From the NCBI GenBank assembly GCA_030527825.1, contig JAUNAC010000002.1, positions 406,434-470,433 of the forward strand: a DNA stretch of 64,000 nucleotides, written 5' to 3'. The position numbers and the translations under genes are program-made. Numbering within the stretch: position 1 is the first letter of the stretch; the number at the start of each line of letters is the position of its first letter. The DNA comes from Lautropia sp. (GTDB lineage Bacteria; Pseudomonadota; Gammaproteobacteria; Burkholderiales; Burkholderiaceae_E). This document shows positions 28,130 to 34,702 of this stretch, in pieces. The notes beneath the pieces are model-generated. The model was not told the origin of the DNA. It made no database searches and worked only from the letters and a program-made list of their open reading frames with translations.

Positions 28130-28152
28130 GGCCAGGCCAGGCCAGGCCAGGC
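28130..28152. repeat. Short tandem repeat, four-plus copies of GGCCA
   Basis: Four perfect GGCCA pentamers followed by GGC, about 140 bases upstream of the cysB start. The 196-base gap between cysB and the next gene otherwise shows nothing I can name. Copy-number change by slippage is conceivable. Confidence 0.8.
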
Positions 28153-28187
28153 GTGTGCGTTGCTTCCGTCCGAGGTACGGTCAAGCT

Positions 28188-28877
28188 TCAGAAGCGGAAT
28201 GAGTCCTGAGCCATACCCGGATCGCGTGGTGCGCTGCCAGGATCCAGGCGCTGGCCACCAGCAGGTAGTACCTCGCTTGCGTCCAGAACCTTGGCCGGCC
28301 CGTTAAAGGATGTTGCGCCCTGAATGGGCACCTCAGGCGACAGGTTGCTGATGGCGGGATAACGGTACGTGGCCGGAAGCTGTGGCTCGTCCGGGTAGTG
28401 GGCAGCCTCCAGCATCTTGTGCCAGGCATTGATTTCGAAGCCGATGCTGCGCTCGCTGCCAATGCTGATGGCAGGGAACCCGTGGCTGGAGAAACCCAGT
28501 TCCTTCAGGCGGGCAAAATCGGCGTTGCTGCTGACTTTCCAGGTCTGGAAGGGAATGCCACGCTGACGGAGGTATTGTTCTGCCATCTGGCAGGGCTGAC
28601 AGTCGTTGGAGACATACAAGGCCACAGGGCTGGCCTGCGCGGCCTGGCGCAGGGCCAGCGGAAAATGCAGTGTCGGATCCTCCGCCGGGTGAGGCTGGGC
28701 CGAGGTGCTGGCGCCTCCCCCGGAGCGGCGCAGGGGGATGGCCCCCTCTGCCGGGGGGTGGTCACCGTAGACAATATTGCCGTTCTGATCAGTCCATTTG
28801 TACTCAGCGGCCACGCCCGGCTGGGCTGACAGGCCACCAACCGCTACCAGGAGCAGAGATGCCGCAAGAGTCTTCAT
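28188..28877 (-). CDS. Exported DUF4124 and glutaredoxin-like fold protein
   Basis: Protein of 229 aa. A signal peptide (MKTLAASLLLVAVGGLSAQPG, cleaved after GVAA) precedes a DUF4124 domain (EYKWTDQNGNIVYGDHPP) and then a glutaredoxin-like domain with redox pair CQPC (VALYVSNDCQPCQMAEQYLRQRGIPF, ~residue 93) and a cis-proline-type FPAISIG loop. It is therefore probably a periplasmic thiol oxidoreductase. The C-terminal ~60 residues are low-complexity. The ATG at 28877 has GAGG seven bases upstream. Confidence 0.82.
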   Translation of the reverse strand: MKTLAASLLLVAVGGLSAQPGVAAEYKWTDQNGNIVYGDHPPAEGAIPLRRSGGGASTSAQPHPAEDPTLHFPLALRQAAQASPVALYVSNDCQPCQMAEQYLRQRGIPFQTWKVSSNADFARLKELGFSSHGFPAISIGSERSIGFEINAWHKMLEAAHYPDEPQLPATYRYPAISNLSPEVPIQGATSFNGPAKVLDASEVLPAGGQRLDPGSAPRDPGMAQDSFRF

Positions 28878-28899
28878 GGAAATCCTCGTTGTCCAGAAT

Positions 28900-30996
28900 C
28901 TAGGCTTCGACCATGCCATTATGTCGGAGCAGGGCATCCAGCGAGGGCTCGCGTCCCCTGAACGACTTGAATGAGTCGATGGCCGGTCGGCTGCCGCCCA
29001 CAGAGAGGATTTCTTTCAGGAAGCGCTGGCCAACAGCAGGTTCAAACAAACCTTCTTCCTCGAAAGCGGCATAGCAATCGGCGGACAGCACTTCGGCCCA
29101 TGTGTAACTATAGTAGCCGGCCGCGTAGGCGCCAGCGAAGATATGGCTGAAGCTGTTCTGGAAACGGCTGAAGGCAGGTGGGTGCAGCATCGCCACTTCT
29201 TCACGCACGTCGTCGAGGATGCGCTGGACGGGATCGGTTTCGCCATGGGCAAGTGCACTGGCAGCCTGCTGGTGCAGAACCATGTCGAAGAGTGAGAATT
29301 CGATCTGCCGCAGAGTTGACAGCCCGGCCTGGAAGTTGCGTGCCGCCAGCATGCGGTCAAAGAGGGCGCGAGGCATGGGCTCGCCCGTCTGGACGTGGCG
29401 GGTCATCGACTCGACGATCTCCCATTCCCAGGCCCAGTTTTCCATGAACTGGCTGGGCAGCTCCACCGCGTCCCATTCCACGCCGGAGATGCCGGAGACG
29501 GAAAGGGTGTCGACCTGGGTCAGCATGTGATGCAGGCCGTGACCGAATTCGTGGAACAGGGTCGTGACATCGTCATGCGTGAGCAGGGCAGGCTGGCCAT
29601 TGACGGGGGCCTGGAAGTTGCAGACCAGGAAGGCGATGGGGGTCTGGAGGGGCTGGCCTGCCTCGTGGTGACGTCCACGGCAGTTATCCATCCAGGCACC
29701 GGGCTGTTTGGCCTCACGGGCGTACAGATCCAGATAGAACTGACCGACCAGACGTTCACCAGCACTGATCCGGTAGAAGCGGACATCGGGGTGCCAGCCT
29801 TCGGCCTGATCCTCGGTAATCGACACGCCAAACAGTCGCTCGACCAGTCCGAACAGACCACTCAGCACGCGTGGTAGCGGGAAATACTGCTTGACCTCGT
29901 TGTCGGAAAACGCGTAGCGTGCCTGCTTCAGGGCTTCGCTTGCGTAGGTCAGATCCCAGGCCTGCGGGTCGGGCAGATCAAGCTTTTCGGCGGCGAAAGC
30001 GCGCAGCTCGGCCAGGTCACGCTCGGCAAAGGGGCGAGCCCGTCTGGCCAGATCCCGCAGGAATCTCTCGACCTGGGCGGGTGAGTCTGCCATTTTGGAC
30101 ACCAGCGAGAGCTCGGCATAGCTGTTTAAACCAAGCAGTCTGGATTTCTCGTCACGCAAGGTCAGGATGCGCTGTATCAGCGTCGAGTTGTCATGCGGGT
30201 TGTCTTTGCCGGATGCCCGGGTAACGAAGGCACGATACAGTGTTTCGCGCAGGCTGCGGTCATGGGCATACTGAATGACCGGTAAATAGGACGGGATCTG
30301 CAAGGTGAAGCGCCAGCCGCTCTGATCATGCCGCTCGGCATCGGCACGGGCTGCCGCAATAGCATCGTCGGGCAGGCCCGCCAGCCGTGCCCGGCCTTCC
30401 TCAGTATCCGGTATCACCAGTTCATAGGCGTTGGTGGCATCCAGTACATTTTCAGAGAATTTTTGTTGCAGCGCCGCCAGCTCTTCCTGGATGGCTGCAA
30501 ACCGTTCCCGGGCCGGCGAGACCAGTTTTGCGCCGCCCAGCGTGAAGTCTCGCACCTCGTGGTCGATGGTTCTTTGCCGGGCCGAGTCCAGCGCTCTGTA
30601 GGCAGGGCTTGCCTGGAAGGACTGGTATTTTTCGAATAGGCCCCGGTTCTGTCCCAGCTGCGTCCAGAACTCCACGACCCGGGGCAGGTTCTGGTTGAAG
30701 GTATCGCGCAGTTCAGGCGTGTCCATCACCGCATTCAGGTGTTGAACGAGGGCCCAGGCGTGTGCCAGGCGCTCCGTCTCATGCTGAAGGGGCAGGACGA
30801 AGTCATTCCATGTCAGCGGTGTATCAGCGGCGGTTGCATGTTCGACCGCCTGCCGCGCCCGCTCCAGCAGGACATCCAGGGCCGGACTGACATGGGTTGG
30901 CCGGATTTCGCTGAAACGGGGCAGCACAGCCGGGTCATCCAGCAGCGGGTTGCCTCCAGCTGAAGGGGAAGATGGATGCGAAATGGACGTTGTCAT
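28900..30996 (-). CDS. prlC: Oligopeptidase A (M3 family metallopeptidase)
   Basis: Protein of 698 aa, cytoplasmic zinc oligopeptidase that degrades small peptides, including cleaved signal peptides. The zinc site is HEFGHGLHHM (HEXXH) with the third ligand downstream in ELPSQFMENWAWE. Length and C-terminal FAGAYAAGYYSYTWAEVLSAD / GGSRPAIDSFKSFRGREPSLDALLRH are typical. No clear Shine-Dalgarno precedes the ATG at 30996. It ends 22 bases before the thiol-oxidoreductase gene. The 212-base gap upstream (30997-31208) contains no signal I can name. Confidence 0.94.
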   Translation of the reverse strand: MTTSISHPSSPSAGGNPLLDDPAVLPRFSEIRPTHVSPALDVLLERARQAVEHATAADTPLTWNDFVLPLQHETERLAHAWALVQHLNAVMDTPELRDTFNQNLPRVVEFWTQLGQNRGLFEKYQSFQASPAYRALDSARQRTIDHEVRDFTLGGAKLVSPARERFAAIQEELAALQQKFSENVLDATNAYELVIPDTEEGRARLAGLPDDAIAAARADAERHDQSGWRFTLQIPSYLPVIQYAHDRSLRETLYRAFVTRASGKDNPHDNSTLIQRILTLRDEKSRLLGLNSYAELSLVSKMADSPAQVERFLRDLARRARPFAERDLAELRAFAAEKLDLPDPQAWDLTYASEALKQARYAFSDNEVKQYFPLPRVLSGLFGLVERLFGVSITEDQAEGWHPDVRFYRISAGERLVGQFYLDLYAREAKQPGAWMDNCRGRHHEAGQPLQTPIAFLVCNFQAPVNGQPALLTHDDVTTLFHEFGHGLHHMLTQVDTLSVSGISGVEWDAVELPSQFMENWAWEWEIVESMTRHVQTGEPMPRALFDRMLAARNFQAGLSTLRQIEFSLFDMVLHQQAASALAHGETDPVQRILDDVREEVAMLHPPAFSRFQNSFSHIFAGAYAAGYYSYTWAEVLSADCYAAFEEEGLFEPAVGQRFLKEILSVGGSRPAIDSFKSFRGREPSLDALLRHNGMVEA

Positions 30997-31208
30997 AGAT
31001 TACGAAAAAGGAACAGGGAATGAGACATAGGGGCCAGATACGTGCGGGATCAGCGGGCGAATGTTCGGTAAACAGAAGAATGGAACAATAAGCGGGTCGG
31101 ATCTGACCACACGGCTATTTCTGAGCACGCGGTTATCTACCAGCGGACAAGCATACCAGCACCGTGATTTATCGGGCAGCTGTCAGTGATTTCCATGAGG
31201 ACAGGCAA

Positions 31209-32078
31209 TCAGACGGCTGGCAGCAGCTGTTGCCTGGCTGCCGTGATGGTGTTCTGCAAAAGCATGGCGATGGTCATGGGGCCGACGCCCCCGGGAACGG
31301 GGGTGATCCAGCCGGCAACGGTACGGGCATGATCGAAATCAACGTCCCCAGTCAGTTTGCCGTCTGGAAGACGGTTGATGCCGACATCAATCACCACGGC
31401 CCCAGGCCGGATCATATCTGCCGTGATCATGCGCGGACGTCCGGTTGCAACCACCAGAATCTCGGCGCGCCGTGTATGCGCTCCGAGATCCCTTGTCTTG
31501 CTGTTGCACAGGGTCACCGTGGCGCCCGCCTGAAGCAATAGATGCAACTGTGGTTTACCGACCAGATTGCTGGCCCCGACAACGACGGCCTCAGCACCCC
31601 GCAGCGGAACACCGGTGCTGGCCAGTAGCCGCATCACACCAAGGGGTGTGCAAGGTACCAGACGGGGGTGGCCTGTCATCAGTGCACCAGCGTTGGACAC
31701 ATGAAAACCGTCCACGTCCTTATCCGGGGAAATGGCGGCAATGACCCGGCGGGGATCGATATGCGCAGGTAATGGAAGCTGTACCAGGATACCGTGGACC
31801 GCAGGGTCACGGTTCAGTGTATCCAGTCGCGCCAGTAGTTCAGCTTCGGTCGTATCGGCTGGCAAATGATCGCTGACGGAATGAAAGCCAGCCGCTTCGC
31901 AGGCACGGATCTTGTTTCGGACATAGACCTGAGATGCAGCGGCATCCCCGACCAGGATGACCGCCAGCCCGGGCCGCTGGCCGGTACGGTCCAGAATTGT
32001 TTGGGCGGCCACGCGAACCTCTTCTCGAACCTGTGCAGAAATGGCAACGCCATCAATGATTTGTGCAGTCATGGACAT
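31209..32078 (-). CDS. folD: Bifunctional methylenetetrahydrofolate dehydrogenase/methenyltetrahydrofolate cyclohydrolase
   Basis: Protein of 289 aa. It interconverts 5,10-methylene-THF, methenyl-THF and 10-formyl-THF with NADP+. Motifs: [22 protein letters not shown] (catalytic Tyr and Lys), [44 protein letters not shown] and the C-terminal [20 protein letters not shown]. Either ATG 32078 or 32072 could be used; no strong Shine-Dalgarno is visible. Confidence 0.95.
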   Translation of the reverse strand: MSMTAQIIDGVAISAQVREEVRVAAQTILDRTGQRPGLAVILVGDAAASQVYVRNKIRACEAAGFHSVSDHLPADTTEAELLARLDTLNRDPAVHGILVQLPLPAHIDPRRVIAAISPDKDVDGFHVSNAGALMTGHPRLVPCTPLGVMRLLASTGVPLRGAEAVVVGASNLVGKPQLHLLLQAGATVTLCNSKTRDLGAHTRRAEILVVATGRPRMITADMIRPGAVVIDVGINRLPDGKLTGDVDFDHARTVAGWITPVPGGVGPMTIAMLLQNTITAARQQLLPAV

Positions 32079-32201
32079 GGAGCAGTTGGACGGAGAAAGT
32101 GGAATCGTACCCGTAAGTGGGGGGCAGGCCCGGAAATTCAGGAAAATAAGTGGAAATTTGTTAAATTAAATCCGGTGTGCCGGGTGTTTTGGAAAACTGG
32201 C

Positions 32202-32230
32202 TTGCGTTTTCTGAAAAGCCGGGCTAATAT
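32202..32230 (+). promoter_or_regulatory. Sigma-70 promoter of tRNA-Ala
   Basis: TTGCGT (32202-32207), 17-base spacer, TAATAT (32225-32230), ending 17 bases before the tRNA. Confidence 0.65.
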
Positions 32231-32247
32231 TCTGTTTCTCGATTGCC

Positions 32248-32323
<76 letters not shown>

Positions 32324-32419
32324 TTTTGGTTCTGGGTGTATTGGAATCAAGATGACGGCGGGAAACGGGTACTAGTGTTCGTGTTTTTGGTTCCTGTTAT
32401 CGAGTGGTGTTTCAAGTAT

Positions 32420-32448
32420 TTGATTGGCTTGAACATCTGGTTTATACT
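32420..32448 (+). promoter_or_regulatory. Sigma-70 promoter of tRNA-Glu
   Basis: TTGATT (32420-32425), 17-base spacer, TATACT (32443-32448), about 30 bases before the tRNA. Confidence 0.6.
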
Positions 32449-32477
32449 GAAGAGCTTCAGTATTGTTTGGCAAGCAG

Positions 32478-32553
32478 GTCCCGTTCGTCTAGAGGCCTAG
32501 GACATCACCCTTTCACGGTGAGTACAGGGGTTCGAATCCCCTACGGGACGCCA
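32478..32553 (+). tRNA. tRNA-Glu (anticodon UUC)
   Basis: A 76-base cloverleaf with encoded CCA. The acceptor stem is GTCCCGT/ACGGGAC, anticodon stem TCACC/GGTGA around loop CTTTCAC, T-arm AGGGG-TTCGAAT-CCCCT. The following 287 bases (32554-32840) hold only a spurious antisense frame. Confidence 0.97.
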
Positions 32554-32840
32554 TACATTATCTTTCCCAGGCGCTTGCATATTTCCGGGTTGAGATTGCT
32601 CGGATCGATTGATCCAGCAGCGCTGGTGATGCCAGGCTGTTGCGTCCCTGCGCCAGCCTTCAATTTTTCCACTGACAGTTCCGGCTTGTGCCCCTGAAAA
32701 TCCGGCCGCACAGATACTGTCTGCTTCATGGCCGGAAGTCAGTCTGATCTTCACGAGACAGGCGGATTGTCCTGTGTGTTCCGTGTCGTCAGGATCTTTC
32801 TGCTGTCCGGCGATGACCGGCATGGATGTTTTTCATTTCT

Positions 32841-33677
32841 TCAATCCGTTCTGATGACGGCGCCGCTTTCCAGGCGTCGCGGACTTGCCGGGTCATGCGC
32901 GTAGAGCGTGACAACGGGATGACGTTCGCACAGTGCCCGTATCTGGCGGGTGGACTCCCGATGCAGTCTGGCGTTCTGTGCCACGCCGTCGACCATCCCG
33001 GCGAGCATGCTGTCTTCACTGTAGCTGGCATCTCCAGCGATCAGCACGATGTCGTGGTCACGTTCGATGGCCACGCTCAAGTGGCCCAGGGTATGGCCGG
33101 GGGTTGGCACCAGCCGCACGCGTCCATCGCGTGTGAGTCGCGTGCTCGCTGGGAAACTCTCCCACGGACCATCCTCAAAGTCGATGACATCTGGCCAGAG
33201 CCAGTCGGGATAGTGCATATTCAGGTATCCCTGCAGAGGGCCGCGCCGGGAAAGGCTGGCCTGTGCTTCATGACGGGACATGATGATCCGGCTCTTAGGG
33301 AAGTGCGACAGGCCGCCAGCGTGGTCGCCATGCATGTGGGTCATCACCACCCAGCGGACATCATCCGTCGACAGGCCCATGGCCTGCAACCGCGGTCCGA
33401 TTTCCTCGTCGTGCTGTACCCAGCGACGTTCGCAAAAGCGCATGAAGGGACGCCACCACGGTTGGTAGCCAGGGTCGTTGGCATGGGCGCTCTCGCCGGT
33501 ATCCACGACAATCAGTCCCTCCGGATGCTCGATCAGGGTGCAGAAAATGGGCAGTCTTGGCGACCAGTGCCGGTCGAGCATGACATGGGCGGCACGTGCC
33601 GCACGGCTTTCGCCGTGTCCGGCCTGGTGGGCCGACTTGATCTGGACGCTCCCGGTCTGGATGATGCGGACTTTCAT
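32841..33677 (-). CDS. Metallo-beta-lactamase-fold hydrolase, N-acyl homoserine lactonase-like
   Basis: Protein of 278 aa. Zinc motif THMHGDHAGG (HXHXDH, ~residue 113), later ligands in PTPGHTLGH and LIAGDASYSED. Overall layout (LIEHPEGLIVVDTG, VVMTHMHGDHAGGL, HTLGHLSV) resembles the AiiA/AttM lactonase group, which opens acyl-homoserine lactones and quenches quorum sensing; other lactones or esters are equally possible. No luxI or luxR is in the window. It lies divergently from a TetR regulator and has a strong promoter carrying a perfect palindrome, so it is very probably repressed by that regulator and induced by its substrate. Confidence 0.85.
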   Translation of the reverse strand: MKVRIIQTGSVQIKSAHQAGHGESRAARAAHVMLDRHWSPRLPIFCTLIEHPEGLIVVDTGESAHANDPGYQPWWRPFMRFCERRWVQHDEEIGPRLQAMGLSTDDVRWVVMTHMHGDHAGGLSHFPKSRIIMSRHEAQASLSRRGPLQGYLNMHYPDWLWPDVIDFEDGPWESFPASTRLTRDGRVRLVPTPGHTLGHLSVAIERDHDIVLIAGDASYSEDSMLAGMVDGVAQNARLHRESTRQIRALCERHPVVTLYAHDPASPRRLESGAVIRTD

Positions 33678-33687
33678 GGTGATGCTG

Positions 33688-33711
33688 TTAATGCAATTAA
33701 TGTTGCATTAA
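33688..33711. promoter_or_regulatory. Palindromic operator between the lactonase and TetR genes
   Basis: Arms TTAATGCAA and TTGCATTAA are perfect 9-bp inverted repeats around a 6-base spacer (TTAATG). A second overlapping palindrome, ATTAATG-TTG-CATTAAT, occupies 33696-33712. The site begins at the -10 box of the lactonase promoter and covers its transcription start, the classic place for repressor binding. Confidence 0.8.
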
Positions 33712-33738
33712 TTGTAGGCAGGAGATCCGTGCTGTCAA
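33711..33738 (-). promoter_or_regulatory. Strong sigma-70 promoter of the lactonase gene
   Basis: On the minus strand TTGACA (33738-33733), 16-base spacer, TACAAT (33716-33711). Start of transcription expected near 33704, inside the palindrome. Confidence 0.75.
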
Positions 33739-33841
33739 GATTTGATCTCTGCTGTTTCATATCGTTCTAGGCTTCGACATTCATTTTGGTCAGATTGCAA
33801 TGGTTTCTTCTTCTCATCCTCCTGCTGGCTCAGGATCCATG

Positions 33842-34480
33842 ATGTCTCCGACCGTTGGCACGGTGGCGCTTGACGGTGTCCGGCGACGCACCGGGGGGCG
33901 TAGTGCACGGGTGCGGGCCAGCGTCATGCAGGCCCTGCAGGCGGAGTTGGCCGAAAACGGTCTGGCAAACCTGTCGCATCGGGTTGTTGCCGAGCGTGCC
34001 GGGGTGGATCCGGCGACGGTTTATCGGCGCTGGCCGACGCGCCGCCGCCTGCTGGCAGATCTGTTGCTGACACAGGCGGTATCGCTGGCGCCGCTGCCTG
34101 ATACGGGCAGTTTGGCTGGGGATTTGTCGGCGTTGCTGGACAGTCTCCTGGCCAATCTGTCCGATCCGGCGCAGTGTCGGCTCTGGCGTCACTATGTCGG
34201 TCTGAGCCTGGATGAGGATCCAGAGGCCAGGGCCGCGCTGGCGGAGCTGTGGCAGGGGCGTTATGAAGGCATGGCCATGGTGCTGACACGCGCGATGGCC
34301 AGGGGGGAGCTGCTGGCAGGACTGGATCCGCAGGATGCCGGGCTGCTCGATGCAGTCGTCGAGGCGCTGGTGGCACCGGTCTGGTTTCATGCGCTGCTGA
34401 CGCGCAGGCCGTTCGATGCCGGGCTGAGGCAGCGTTGCCTGTCGGCAGCGCTGGCGATCCTTCACGGGGTCAGGCGGTGA
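33842..34480 (+). CDS. TetR/AcrR family transcriptional regulator
   Basis: Protein of 212 aa. N-terminal HTH (VRASVMQALQAELAENGLANLSHRVVAERAGVDPATVYRRWPTR) followed by an alpha-helical ligand domain of TetR_C type. The ATG at 33842 has AGGA six bases upstream; ATG 33839 and 33800 are also open, and 33800 would add 14 residues without a Shine-Dalgarno. Divergent from the lactonase gene and probably its repressor, acting on the palindrome at 33688. Confidence 0.87.
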   Translation: MSPTVGTVALDGVRRRTGGRSARVRASVMQALQAELAENGLANLSHRVVAERAGVDPATVYRRWPTRRRLLADLLLTQAVSLAPLPDTGSLAGDLSALLDSLLANLSDPAQCRLWRHYVGLSLDEDPEARAALAELWQGRYEGMAMVLTRAMARGELLAGLDPQDAGLLDAVVEALVAPVWFHALLTRRPFDAGLRQRCLSAALAILHGVRR

Positions 34481-34499
34481 TGGGTCTATGGCGAGCGCC

Positions 34500-34530
34500 A
34501 AAAAAAAATCCCGCATGGGCGGGATCTTTT
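34500..34530 (-). terminator. Rho-independent terminator (tRNA-Leu; also faces tetR)
   Basis: ATCCCGC - ATGG - GCGGGAT stem (34508-34525), flanked by nine A on one side and CTTTT on the other. On the minus strand this gives a stem followed by nine U, about 40 bases after tRNA-Leu; it may also end the tetR message. Confidence 0.85.
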
Positions 34531-34569
34531 GCCGAGCCAGGCCGTGCAACACGACCTGTATCGAATAAC

Positions 34570-34656
34570 TGGTGCCCAGAAGAGGACTCGAACCTCCACA
34601 CCATTGCTGGCGCTAGGACCTGAACCTAGTGCGTCTACCAATTCCGCCATCTGGGC
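34570..34656 (-). tRNA. tRNA-Leu (anticodon CAG)
   Basis: An 87-base class II tRNA with encoded CCA. Acceptor GCCCAGA/TCTGGGC, D-arm GGCGGAATTGGTAGACGC, anticodon stem CTAGG/CCTAG around TTCAGGT, long variable arm, T-arm GAGG-TTCGAGT-CCTC. It reads CUG. Confidence 0.97.
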
Positions 34657-34670
34657 AATCAATAAAGTGT

Positions 34671-34698
34671 ATTCTAAGTCTTTTTATGAGCTTGTCAA
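34671..34698 (-). promoter_or_regulatory. Sigma-70 promoter of tRNA-Leu
   Basis: On the minus strand TTGACA (34698-34693), 16-base spacer, TAGAAT (34676-34671). Transcription would start about eight bases before the tRNA. The promoter overlaps the leader of rnr on the other strand. Confidence 0.75.
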
Positions 34699-34702
34699 AT
34701 CC

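Noticed and set aside
32497..32823. 108-aa minus-strand open frame (contains RPVGDSNPCTHRERV)
   Set aside because: It is the antisense of tRNA-Glu; this kind of peptide is a well-known artefact of open frames through tRNAs.
32826..33770. 314-aa plus-strand open frame
   Set aside because: Lies entirely opposite the lactonase gene, whose frame has clear zinc-site motifs; the plus-strand product has no recognisable family.
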